Assembly: GCF_000730625.1 (NCBI RefSeq)
Contig: NZ_BBIT01000002.1
Coordinates: 682,001-746,000 of the forward strand
Reading direction: 5' to 3'
From: Pseudomonas oryzihabitans NBRC 102199
Lineage (GTDB): Bacteria; Pseudomonadota; Gammaproteobacteria; Pseudomonadales; Pseudomonadaceae
Length of the DNA: 64,000 nt
The notes beneath the pieces are model-generated. The model was not told where the DNA came from, ran no database searches, and saw only the letters and a program-made list of their open reading frames with translations. Made by a program: the position numbers and the translations under genes. Every line of letters starts with the position of its first letter. Positions within the stretch are counted from its first letter, which is position 1. Shown here piece after piece: positions 8,714-16,339 of the stretch.

Positions 8714-9142
8714 ATGGACGCTTTCCAGACACGGGGTCGCAGACTCGCCCAGCTCGCGCTTTCCCAGGCGCGGTTGAAGATCACCGGTTTCCAGAGCCCA
8801 GCCGAGGATCATGCACAGCTGCCACTCTCGATCGATGAAGCGATTGGCTGGGGCGCGCCCAACCTCTGGCTCTGGCTGGTGAATAGCGAGGCTCTGGCGG
8901 GGCTGAGCATCCACCAGGGAGACGTGCTCGTCGTGGATCGTGCTGGCGCTGTGGAGCCTGGCCGAGCGGTGATCGTGGTGGCCGACTGTGAGCACCGGCT
9001 CTGCACGGTACTGACCAACCAGGAGCGGCAGCAGCTGCTGGCGACGATCGGGCGCGATGGGCACCCGCGCACGCTCGATCTGGTGGGGGAGGTGGAGCTC
9101 TGGGGCGTGGTGGACTTCCTGATGCGGGACCTCCGGCCATGA
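8714..9142 (+). CDS. UmuD-like protein lacking the Ser/Lys protease dyad
   Basis: 142 aa, about the length of UmuD (139). A gapless reading against E. coli UmuD from the cleavage region matches GFxSPAxD, the GD-L-VD strand and the VxLWGVV end. However, the Cys-Gly cleavage site reads Thr-Gly (residues 24-25), the GDSM catalytic-Ser motif reads SEAL (Ser60 equivalent is Ala), and the Lys97 region ([14 protein letters not shown]) has no Lys; the only Lys in the whole protein is near residue 22. So the fold is kept but self-cleavage should be impossible. It overlaps umuC by ATGA and follows a LexA box. It may act as a fixed UmuD- or UmuD'-like partner of the polymerase (inference). Confidence 0.8.
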   Translation: MDAFQTRGRRLAQLALSQARLKITGFQSPAEDHAQLPLSIDEAIGWGAPNLWLWLVNSEALAGLSIHQGDVLVVDRAGAVEPGRAVIVVADCEHRLCTVLTNQERQQLLATIGRDGHPRTLDLVGEVELWGVVDFLMRDLRP

Positions 9143-10401
9143 GCGTCTACGCGTTGATCGACTGCAACTCCTTCTACTGCAGCTGCGAGCGGCTGTTCCG
9201 GCCTGAACTGAAAGGTCGGCCGGTGGTGGTGCTGTCGAACAACGATGGATGCGTGATTGCCCGAAGCCGCGAGGCAAAGGCCCTGGGGATCGGCATGGGC
9301 GTGCCGTACTTTCAGAATCGGGCCTTTTTGCGGCAGCACAACGTCGCCGTCTTCAGCTCCAACTACGAGCTCTATGCCGACGTCTCCAATCGCGTGATGC
9401 GGACCATCCAGGGGATGGTGCCGGACCTGGAGGTGTACTCGATCGACGAATGCTGGGCGGACCTCACGGGCATGCCCGGCGACCTGGAGGCGCTCGGCCG
9501 GGAGATACAGGCGCGGGTGCACCGCTGGGTGGGCATCCCGGTCGGTGTCGGGATCTCGACCACCAAGACGCTGGCGAAGCTGGCCCAGTGGGCGGGCAAG
9601 ACCTGGCGCGCGACCGGCGGGGTGGTGGATCTCACCGACGCGCTCCGGCAGGGGCGTCTGCTGCCGCTGGCGCCGGTGGGCGATGTATGGGGCGTGGGCC
9701 GCAAGCTGACCACTCGCCTGCAGGGGCTCGGCATCACCACGGCCCAGGACCTGGCCCGGGCGGATCTGCGGGTGCTGCGCAAGGAATTCTCCCGCGTACT
9801 GGAGCGCACAGCGCGTGAGCTACGCGGCGAGCAGTGGATGCGCCTGCACGAGGCACCGCCGCTGAAGAAGGAGATCATCAGCTCGCGGATGTTCGGCAAC
9901 CGGGTGTACCGCCTGGAGGCGCTGCGCGAGGCCATGGCCACCTACGTGACCCGGGCGGCGGAGAAGCTGCGGGAGCAGGGATCGCTGTGCTCCACGCTGC
10001 TGGTGAGCGTGCAGACCGGCCAGCACGAACCCGAAGAGCGCCGCTACTACCGTAGCCTGGGCATCCAGCTGGCGCACCCGACCGACGATACCCGCATCCT
10101 GGTCCAGGCCGCCCTGGCGGGCCTGGAGCCCATCTATCGCGAGGGGTACGCCTACTCGAAGTGCGCCGTGGTGCTGGGCAGCATCGTACAGACCGACGAG
10201 TTCACGCCGGACCTCTTCGCCCCGGCCGGGCAGGGGCGGCCCAGCGAGCTGATGCAGGTGGTGGACCGGATCAACGCGCGGTACGGGCGGGCGGCGCTGC
10301 ACGTGGGGCGGGTGCCCGCCGATCCGGGGTGGCAGATGCGGCGGGAGCTGCTGTCGCGGGGGTATACGACGCGGTGGGGGGAGTTGCCGCGGGCGGGGTG
10401 A
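9139..10401 (+). CDS. umuC: UmuC, Y-family DNA polymerase V catalytic subunit
   Basis: 420 aa, the usual UmuC length (422 in E. coli). It performs error-prone translesion synthesis during the SOS response. Seen: [17 protein letters not shown] with the first metal-binding Asp, [17 protein letters not shown] with the second acidic pair (the residues that follow are CWADLTG), the helix-hairpin-helix GVGRKL region and the little-finger domain. A possible beta-clamp motif, TPDLF, lies near residue 355. It overlaps the umuD-like gene by 4 bp, so the two are co-translated under the LexA box. The catalytic residues look intact even though the partner is protease-dead. Confidence 0.95.
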   Translation: MSVYALIDCNSFYCSCERLFRPELKGRPVVVLSNNDGCVIARSREAKALGIGMGVPYFQNRAFLRQHNVAVFSSNYELYADVSNRVMRTIQGMVPDLEVYSIDECWADLTGMPGDLEALGREIQARVHRWVGIPVGVGISTTKTLAKLAQWAGKTWRATGGVVDLTDALRQGRLLPLAPVGDVWGVGRKLTTRLQGLGITTAQDLARADLRVLRKEFSRVLERTARELRGEQWMRLHEAPPLKKEIISSRMFGNRVYRLEALREAMATYVTRAAEKLREQGSLCSTLLVSVQTGQHEPEERRYYRSLGIQLAHPTDDTRILVQAALAGLEPIYREGYAYSKCAVVLGSIVQTDEFTPDLFAPAGQGRPSELMQVVDRINARYGRAALHVGRVPADPGWQMRRELLSRGYTTRWGELPRAG

Positions 10402-10444
10402 GCTAAGATTAGCTAATCACATGGAGTAATTAGGAGCTAACGGA

Positions 10445-11152
10445 ATGCGTTTTTCAATTGAAGCAAAAAATAAATGGATTGCTGGAGTATCACTCATTTC
10501 GTTGTTTGTTCTCTTCATGACAGCAATCAGGGTGCCCATATGGTCCGTTTTTTTAGGAACAACGATTGAATCTGTTTTGACAAAAGAAAGCTGGATTTCG
10601 CTTTGGTCATCCTTGAGCTCTGGAGTTGTAGCTGCGTACCTCTTTTACGTTTTGGTGGAGGTTGTTCCTAAGCGAAAAAGTGATCAGCAAGTCAGGGAGG
10701 TTCTCGACTCTGCGGTTGCGTCGGTAGTTGAGGGCTTGCTGGAGGGTGGGGCGTTTCAGCATGAGAAAGAGCTTCAGTATGTCAGCTTGGATCTCCGGAA
10801 GGTCGATTGGCAAAGAGAGATAGATCTTTGCAGTACCCGCGATTTTATCCGTCTAAAGTTTGCTGGGGAAACAGCAGAAACTAGGTTTGATTACTTTAAA
10901 GGGTTAATTCCGGTGACTGTTCAGTTATCACCGATGCATACGAAGATTTGGTTGGGTGTAACCGAAAAGGTTCGGCTCTATGTGGAAACAATGGCAGCCA
11001 GGCCAGCGTCTTTCGATGTGAGAACACTACATGGTACAACCATAGATGAGCTTGTAACCCAGGGCAATGCGGACGGACTATGGGTTTCAAGTCTTCAGTT
11101 TAGAGCACATGAATATCTAGAGCTGGCTAGGGACTGGACTCAGCTTCGCTAA
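10445..11152 (+). CDS. unknown membrane-anchored protein, AT-rich gene
   Basis: 235 aa, not assigned to a family. Two N-terminal hydrophobic segments (about residues 12-32 and 54-72) would leave a cytosolic domain of ~160 residues, with charged linker KRKSDQQVREVLDS and later amphipathic stretches. A good ribosome-binding site (TAGGAG) precedes the ATG. Codon use is much more AT-rich than the flanking chromosome, including many A/T third positions, a sign of recent transfer. It follows umuC by 43 bp in the same direction and precedes a second AT-rich membrane gene. It could be a prophage accessory or defence-type protein, but nothing in the sequence fixes a function. Confidence 0.7.
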   Translation: MRFSIEAKNKWIAGVSLISLFVLFMTAIRVPIWSVFLGTTIESVLTKESWISLWSSLSSGVVAAYLFYVLVEVVPKRKSDQQVREVLDSAVASVVEGLLEGGAFQHEKELQYVSLDLRKVDWQREIDLCSTRDFIRLKFAGETAETRFDYFKGLIPVTVQLSPMHTKIWLGVTEKVRLYVETMAARPASFDVRTLHGTTIDELVTQGNADGLWVSSLQFRAHEYLELARDWTQLR

Positions 11153-11204
11153 CGTCTAGAGTAATGGTCTAGGTCTTTATCAAGTACAAGGGAGTTTTCT
11201 TTTT

Positions 11205-11903
11205 ATGTCAAGAAACGGGGTTCTCAGCAAAGGGATAGACATAGGCGCACTTCTTACCTTGCTGACACTAAGTATGTACGCCCTTGGCTTCCTGAGGCTG
11301 GCAGTTCTCTACACTACTATCGACTGCTTTTGGGCTATTAAATTTAATAGCGCTCAGGACTTCATACTTCAAGGCGCTACTGGGGTCAGTGTGGCATTTT
11401 TCTCGGCTATGCTATTTAGCTGGGGGCGGGACCCTGATAAGGCGCTCGATGAGTCTATGAGAATAATCGCAGTTATTGGCACGGGTTGGCTATTGATTGC
11501 AGGTGTCATATCGAAGTATTTCTTCATAGGGAAGCTGATGCTAGCAGTCATGGGTGAGTTGTTTCCATGTGCTCTCATGGGTCCTGTTTTCTATGCATTG
11601 TTTTCTACCTATAGTCATGATGGGTTTCGAAAAGGGGCAGGACGATACTTGCTGGGGTGTATTGTCATAATTTCGATGAGTTTGTTCATATATCAGGAGG
11701 ATAAATCGAAGGAATTGAATTCAGGGCTTGGGTCGACGTATATGCTTTTCAATCGTTCTGGAGAGCAAAAATCAATTCTAATTGGCTCAGTTAGCGGCAA
11801 ATACCTAGCCCGATCATGTGATGAGAAGGGCACTTACTCGATAATTGAGTCAAGCGCCGACTGGTTTGTATCTCCTATAGAAAGCGCTCACTACTGTAAG
11901 TGA
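11205..11903 (+). CDS. unknown polytopic membrane protein, AT-rich gene
   Basis: 232 aa, no family recognized. About five hydrophobic segments occupy roughly residues 14-36, 50-68, 85-105, 110-135 and 145-165, followed by a soluble C-terminal tail of ~65 residues containing two Cys (ARSCDEKG and the terminal HYCK). The start at 11205 is preceded by GGGAG spaced suitably. Base composition matches the preceding AT-rich gene rather than the surroundings, and the two are probably an acquired pair. Its stop codon directly abuts the stop of the convergent phage gpD gene, leaving no intergenic space. Confidence 0.7.
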   Translation: MSRNGVLSKGIDIGALLTLLTLSMYALGFLRLAVLYTTIDCFWAIKFNSAQDFILQGATGVSVAFFSAMLFSWGRDPDKALDESMRIIAVIGTGWLLIAGVISKYFFIGKLMLAVMGELFPCALMGPVFYALFSTYSHDGFRKGAGRYLLGCIVIISMSLFIYQEDKSKELNSGLGSTYMLFNRSGEQKSILIGSVSGKYLARSCDEKGTYSIIESSADWFVSPIESAHYCK

Positions 11904-13247
11904 TTAAATGCCCGACTTTTGGTGTTCTTGCATCTTCTTCCATTCCCGCTCCACCGCCCGCTTCGCCGTCGCCTTGGTGGCGTACAGGTGCCTGAGCCGC
12001 CGTGGCTTGCTCTGGTCGCCCTCAGCGAGGGTGTGCTCCTTGCCGGTCTTGGGATCACGGTAGTAGGCGATGATGCCGGTGTAGGCGCCCTGGATCTCGT
12101 CGACCAGGTCGGCTACCAAGTCTTCCGGCAACTTGGCTTCCAGCTCCAGTCGCGTGGTGTAGCCGCCATCCGCGGTTAGGCTGTGCTGCACGTTTCCCCC
12201 GTACCAGATGATGGCGTCGATCTCGGCCTTCACGCCCTGCAGGGTGTAGGTGAGCTCGGGCATGAGCTCCGGCCGGCACAGGGCGAGCTGGTAGGTGAGG
12301 GTGGCGGTACCGCGCTGCAGGCGGTTCCACTCGGCCCGGGCGGCGCGCAGCGCGGAGAGCTCGTCGGCGTAGGTGTGGCGCAGGTCCTTCACGTTGTCGC
12401 CGCTGCCGGCGATGGCTTCCTGCTTCTTGGCGCTGTTGGTGTCGTAGTAGAAGGCGCGCACGGCGTCGTAGCTTTCACGATCGGCCTGTAGGTAGCTGTG
12501 CTGGTCGCCGTCCTTGCGGGTGAGGGTGACGTGGCCCAGGTCGGCGCCGCTGACCGACTTGCCGCCGCCGGCCGGGAGGAACAGCAGCCGGCCCGCTTTC
12601 ACGGTGGCCACCGCGTCATAGTCCTCGCCCAGGCGGGTCAGCAGGTTGGCGTCCGATTCCCCGGTCTGATCCAGCTGCAGGACCTGCTGCGCCTCGAGGT
12701 CGGGCGCGATGAGCGGGGTGAGGCCCTGGCGCTCTGCCAGGACGCGCAGCACGGCGCCGAGGGTGGTGGCGCTGTAGCTCTGGTCCCGTTTGGTCTTGAG
12801 GCCCTTACGCAGGTCGGCGCTGCGGGCGCGGATGCTGAGCACGTCGGGGGCGCCGTTGTGCTCAGTCTCATCGACGATATAGCTGCCCTTGTCGATCAGG
12901 CCGGTGGTGGACCAGCCCAGCCAGAGGCGAATCTTGGCACCCCGGGGCGGGATGGCCAGCAGGCCGTCATGGTCGGACAGCACCAGGCTCAACTGGTCGG
13001 CCTCGAGGCCGCGGTTGTCCGTCAGATCCAGGCTGATCAGCCGCGGCGCGATAAGGGCGCTGATGTCCTTGCCGTCGACCAGGATCTGGTAGCGCGCCTG
13101 GGCATAGGTAGCGCCCTGCACCAGGTCGCGGCCAAGGATGCGCAGCTGGCCAGTGGCGGTGTCGAGCAGCTCCTGGATCACAGCAGCTTCCTCAGCAGGG
13201 TGCAGACGCGCCTTGCGCACCTGAGTAGTCAGCATGCGGTCTAGCAT
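11904..13247 (-). CDS. phage tail protein gpD (late control D family), isolated
   Basis: 447 aa. From residue ~50 the protein reads as P2-type gpD: YQILVDGKDISALIAPRLIS, LTDNRGLEADQLSLVLSD, PPRGAKIRLWLGW, a central domain with LAERQGLTPLIAP and QTGESDANLLTRLG, and a basic C-terminus. gpD is a baseplate-hub/tail-spike-base protein. The first ~48 residues (VRKARLHPAEEAAVIQELLDTATG and following) are not typical of the family and may be a fused remnant of another reading frame or a wrong start. No other tail gene is next to it, so it is probably a prophage relic. Its GC content is high, unlike the two AT-rich genes beside it. Confidence 0.82.
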   Translation of the reverse strand: MLDRMLTTQVRKARLHPAEEAAVIQELLDTATGQLRILGRDLVQGATYAQARYQILVDGKDISALIAPRLISLDLTDNRGLEADQLSLVLSDHDGLLAIPPRGAKIRLWLGWSTTGLIDKGSYIVDETEHNGAPDVLSIRARSADLRKGLKTKRDQSYSATTLGAVLRVLAERQGLTPLIAPDLEAQQVLQLDQTGESDANLLTRLGEDYDAVATVKAGRLLFLPAGGGKSVSGADLGHVTLTRKDGDQHSYLQADRESYDAVRAFYYDTNSAKKQEAIAGSGDNVKDLRHTYADELSALRAARAEWNRLQRGTATLTYQLALCRPELMPELTYTLQGVKAEIDAIIWYGGNVQHSLTADGGYTTRLELEAKLPEDLVADLVDEIQGAYTGIIAYYRDPKTGKEHTLAEGDQSKPRRLRHLYATKATAKRAVEREWKKMQEHQKSGI

Positions 13248-13297
13248 TGCTTGCGAAGGAAAGGCGCAATTGCCACGCGGCCTTTCGCTAAGTAGAA

Positions 13298-13322
13298 GCG
13301 GACACCCCTCAGCGGTGTCCGC
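13298..13322 (-). terminator. Rho-independent-like terminator after fasciclin gene
   Basis: Perfect 9-bp stem GCGGACACC / GGTGTCCGC with a 7-nt loop, 14 bp beyond the fasciclin stop codon. In the minus direction the stem is followed by a T-rich run (TTCTACTTAG). Confidence 0.75.
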
Positions 13323-13336
13323 ACGCCGTCTGCCCG

Positions 13337-13900
13337 TTACTTCGGCATCAGCACGGTATCGACCACGTGGATCACGCCGTTGGACTGCATCACGTCGGCG
13401 ATGGTGACGGCGGCCTTGCCACCCTTGGCGTCGACCACCCAGAGCTTGCCGCTGTGCAGCTTGATGGTCAGGTCTTCCCCCTGAACCGTCTTCAGCTTGA
13501 CCATGCCACCGTGCGCCTTGGCGTCGGCCATCAACTGCTTGGCGGTGTGGGTGCCGGGCACCACGTGGTAGGTGAGGATCTTGGTCAGGTCGGCCTTGTG
13601 CTCGGGCTTGACCAGGGTATCGACGGTGCCGGCCGGCAGCTTGGCGAAGGCTTCGTTGGTCGGGGCGAAGACGGTGAAGGGACCGCTGCCGTTGAGGGTG
13701 TCGACCAGACCGGCCGCCTTGACGGCCGCCACCAGCGTGGTGTGGTCCTTGGAGTTGACCGCGTTCTCGACGATGGTCTTGGACGGGTACATGGGCGCCC
13801 CGCCGACCATGACGGTATCGGCGGCGAAGCTGAGCGGGGCGGTGGCACCTAGGATCGCGAGACTGGCTACGATGGCGATGCGCTTGAGCAAGGTGTGCAT
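13337..13900 (-). CDS. secreted fasciclin (FAS1) domain protein
   Basis: 187 aa from the ATG ending at 13900, chosen because GGAGAC lies 5-10 bp upstream and the protein then begins with a clean signal peptide (MHTLLKRIAIVASLAILG, cleavage near SFA-AD). The rest is one FAS1 domain: TLVAAVKAAGLVDTL, GPFTVFAPTNEAFAKLP (the H1 box), LTYHVVPG, the NGVIHVVDTVLMPK ending (H2 box). FAS1 proteins act in adhesion or envelope interactions. It lies downstream of an ECF sigma/anti-sigma pair on the same strand and may be its target (inference). The open frame extends upstream to 13978, but that part lacks signal-peptide character. Confidence 0.92.
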   Translation of the reverse strand: MHTLLKRIAIVASLAILGATAPLSFAADTVMVGGAPMYPSKTIVENAVNSKDHTTLVAAVKAAGLVDTLNGSGPFTVFAPTNEAFAKLPAGTVDTLVKPEHKADLTKILTYHVVPGTHTAKQLMADAKAHGGMVKLKTVQGEDLTIKLHSGKLWVVDAKGGKAAVTIADVMQSNGVIHVVDTVLMPK

Positions 13901-13974
13901 GGTGCGTCTCCTGAGTTCTTCGGCCCTCCGGATGAGGGTGATGAATGTACGGAGCGGCCCGGCAAACGGATGCA

Positions 13975-14679
13975 TCACAGCGCGATTATTTTTCCCTGGG
14001 CGATGACCGGTCCCGTGGGCGCGCCGGTCGGCGAGCCGGTTCGCGGTTCAAGGGAGACCGCCAGTACCGCTCCAGGCGTTAGTGCCGGTGCGAGTCCCGC
14101 GGGTACGGCCAGGGTCACGGCCGTGGCGTCCTGGAGCAGACCGAGCGAATGGGGTTTGCCATCCGCCGTGATGATCCAGGCCTCGGCGCTCCTGCCTGGC
14201 CAATCCGCTTTGCTGGCGGGCACGAACAGCAGCTGCCGGCCGTTCGCCTGCAAGGTGACGCTGAATGCCAGGCTGCCGTTACTCTGTTCCAGGCGGGCGA
14301 GCAGGGCGGGCGTCGCGACCTGGACCGGGCGCAGCAGCACGAGCAGCGCCAGCACCAGGGCAGCGGCCAGTGCCAGCCCGGTCGTCCAGCGCCACAGGCG
14401 CGGGTCGTTCCAGCGGCGGGTCGGCTCGAGTGCCGGTTGCTCCGTCGGAAAGAGCCGTTGCTGGATACCGTTCCAGACGTGGGCTGGCGGTTCGACGACC
14501 GGAAATTCATCGAGCCAGTCGGCGAAATGCCGCTGCCAGGCCGCCAGTTGCGCCTGGTAGGCAGGCTCCCGCCGCACGAGTTCTTCCACCTCCAGGCGTT
14601 CATCGGCGGACAGTACGCCGAGGGCGTATTCCGCGATGAGCAGCGCGTGCCGGTCGTTAGGAGGGATGTCGTCGTTCAT
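13975..14679 (-). CDS. RskA-type anti-sigma factor, single-pass membrane protein
   Basis: 234 aa from the ATG at 14679, which overlaps the stop of the sigma gene by ATGA; the longer frame back to 15105 is an artefact of the sigma-gene overlap. The N-terminal ~85 residues (LLIAEYALGVLSADERLEVEEL) form a cytosolic anti-sigma helical domain of the RskA type without the zinc HxxxCxxC motif. One membrane segment (about 95-115, LALAAALVLALLVLL) is followed by a periplasmic RskA C-terminal domain with PASKADWPGRSAEAWII and SLEPRTGSPTGAPTGPV. It would hold the cognate ECF sigma at the membrane until an envelope signal arrives. Confidence 0.9.
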   Translation of the reverse strand: MNDDIPPNDRHALLIAEYALGVLSADERLEVEELVRREPAYQAQLAAWQRHFADWLDEFPVVEPPAHVWNGIQQRLFPTEQPALEPTRRWNDPRLWRWTTGLALAAALVLALLVLLRPVQVATPALLARLEQSNGSLAFSVTLQANGRQLLFVPASKADWPGRSAEAWIITADGKPHSLGLLQDATAVTLAVPAGLAPALTPGAVLAVSLEPRTGSPTGAPTGPVIAQGKIIAL

Positions 14680-15275
14680 AGGCCCAGGCACGCTCGCAGT
14701 TGCAAGAGGCCACGCCGAATCCAGCTTTTCATCGTGCCGAGCGCGATGCGGTGGCGAGCGGCCAGCTCGGCATAGGAATAGCCCTCGAAGAAGGCGACCC
14801 GGATATAGGTCTGCTGGTCCTTGCCCAGGGTTTTCAGGCAGAGATCGATCTGGCGACGCTGGCGATGAGCTTCGAAGTCTTCGGCGACGGACTGGGTCGC
14901 CGGCCACTCGGCCAGGCTGTCGAGCGGCTCGTGCCGACGCTGGGCACGGCGGCGATCGATGGCCTTGTGGCGCACCAGGGTCGCCATCCAGGTCAGGGCG
15001 CTGGACAGTGTGGCGTCGAAGGTGCCGGCCTTGAGCCAGATGGCGGTATAGGCCTCCTGCAGGACCTCTTCCGCCTCCGTGCGATCGCCCACGTACTGCA
15101 GGCATACGCCGAACAGCCTACTCGAGGTCACGCGGTAGAGCGTTTCGAAGGCCAGGCGATTGCCCTGGCCGCAGGCCTGCAGCAGGACATTGAGCGCGAC
15201 GGGCTCCGGGTTCGTTTCAGGGCTGGCCGATACGGCTGATCTGCTCGTCAAGGATGGCGTTCCGAAAGGAGGCAC
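14676..15275 (-). CDS. ECF-family RNA polymerase sigma factor (SigK-like)
   Basis: 199 aa. Sigma region 2 spans about residues 35-105 (FETLYRVTSSRLFGVCLQYVGDRTEAEEVLQEAYTAIW is split by the usual DAEEVLQ-like motif), with TWMATLVRHKAIDRRR in region 2.4. Region 4 occupies ~135-195 (DQQTYIRVAFFEGYSYAELA, GTMKSWIRRGLLQLRACL). The first ~25 residues before PVALNVLLQA are poorly conserved, so a later start is possible. It is co-translated with the RskA-type anti-sigma gene. The fasciclin gene follows on the same strand; sigma/anti-sigma/FAS1 clusters are known from other bacteria. Autoregulation is expected but no promoter motif was identified. Confidence 0.9.
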   Translation of the reverse strand: MPPFGTPSLTSRSAVSASPETNPEPVALNVLLQACGQGNRLAFETLYRVTSSRLFGVCLQYVGDRTEAEEVLQEAYTAIWLKAGTFDATLSSALTWMATLVRHKAIDRRRAQRRHEPLDSLAEWPATQSVAEDFEAHRQRRQIDLCLKTLGKDQQTYIRVAFFEGYSYAELAARHRIALGTMKSWIRRGLLQLRACLGL

Positions 15276-15596
15276 GGCAGTGTCTTGTTTTTGTCCGCTA
15301 AGGGCCGCGTTTCGCTGAGCGCTGAAGCGCGAGTCCTGACGGCTTCACTCTCCCAGCCCTCTAGAGGGCGAGGGGCGATGGGTCCGATGTACCATCGAAC
15401 GAACGGCATCGCAATCGCGATCATCGTCGTGCGCCTACGGCGTCTCGACTGCGGGTGGTTGGCTGCCTGGCAGGCTCTGGCTCCGTATCCGGCTCTTGAC
15501 CACCTTTACACAAGCCTACATGCCAGGCCGTAGCTGCCTTGCGGGCTGAGCGGCTAGCATGCACGTCCAGATCGTCCGACTGTTCAGGTACCCCCG
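15276..15596. other. gene-free divergent promoter region
   Basis: About 320 bp between the minus-strand ECF sigma gene and the plus-strand response regulator. No open frame with protein character was seen. A CCCTCTAGAGGG palindrome near 15358-15369 is the only striking symmetry; its role is unknown. Confidence 0.5.
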
Positions 15597-16337
15597 ATGT
15601 CGCTGTCATCCGAATCCCCGCGCTGGACCTCGCGCATCCTGCTGGTGGATGACGATCCGGCGATCCGCGAGTTGATCTGCGGCTATCTGGCGCGCTTCAG
15701 CATCAACGCCCGCGGGGTGGGTGATGGCCTGGAGATGCGCCGGGCGCTGGCGGAGGAGGCCTTCGACCTGGTGGTGCTGGATCTGATGCTGCCGGGAGAG
15801 GATGGGCTTTCCCTCTGTCGTTCGCTGCGGCGCGACAGCGGCATTCCCATCCTGATGCTGACCGCCCAGTGCGAGCCGGCGGATCGCATCATCGGCCTGG
15901 AGCTGGGCGCCGACGACTATATGGCCAAACCTTTCGAGCCCCGGGAGCTGGTGGCGCGGATCCAATCGGTGCTGCGGCGGACCCAGGATGGCCGCGTGCC
16001 CCAGCGCAAGGCGCCGCGGACCAGTGTCAGCTTCGATGGCTGGAAGCTCGATGGCGTCCTGCACCAGCTGCATTCGCCCGCCGGGGTGATGGTGCCGCTG
16101 TCCAATGCCGAGGTACGGCTGCTGTGGGTCTTCATCGAGCAGCCGCGCCAGGTGCTGAGCCGCGAGCAACTGCTCGATGCGACCCGCGGGCGGGCGATCG
16201 AGGCCTTCGATCGCAGCATCGATCTACAGGTGTCGCGGTTGCGCAGCAAGCTGGGTGATGACCCGCGGGCGCCGCAGTTGATCAAGACCGTGCGCGGCGA
16301 AGGCTATCTGTTCGATGCCAGGCAGATAGGGCACTAG
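15597..16337 (+). CDS. OmpR/PhoB-family response regulator
   Basis: 246 aa. The receiver covers residues ~14-130, with acidic DDD in LLVDDDP, phospho-Asp in LVVLDLMLPGEDG, LTAQ and the conserved Lys in YMAKPFEPRELVARI. The winged-helix DNA-binding domain covers ~150-240 (LLWVFIEQPRQVLSREQLL, DRSIDLQVSRLRSKLGD, IKTVRGEGYLF). The cognate sensor gene starts 2 bp after its stop, so they form an operon. The closest recognizable type is the OmpR/RstA group. The EF-hand gene downstream is a possible target (inference). Confidence 0.93.
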   Translation: MSLSSESPRWTSRILLVDDDPAIRELICGYLARFSINARGVGDGLEMRRALAEEAFDLVVLDLMLPGEDGLSLCRSLRRDSGIPILMLTAQCEPADRIIGLELGADDYMAKPFEPRELVARIQSVLRRTQDGRVPQRKAPRTSVSFDGWKLDGVLHQLHSPAGVMVPLSNAEVRLLWVFIEQPRQVLSREQLLDATRGRAIEAFDRSIDLQVSRLRSKLGDDPRAPQLIKTVRGEGYLFDARQIGH

Positions 16338-16339
16338 CC

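Larger units (their letters stand above)
8683..13247. mobile_element. probable prophage or mobile remnant island
   Basis: Five consecutive genes look acquired: an SOS-boxed umuD-like/umuC pair, two AT-rich membrane-protein genes of unknown function, and a solitary P2-type tail gene gpD. No integrase, repressor, capsid, terminase or other tail genes are present, and no flanking direct repeats were identified, so the limits given are simply those of the odd genes. The AT-rich 10402-11903 part stands out most sharply in base composition. Interpretation as a decayed prophage with retained accessory (moron) genes is inference. Confidence 0.5.
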
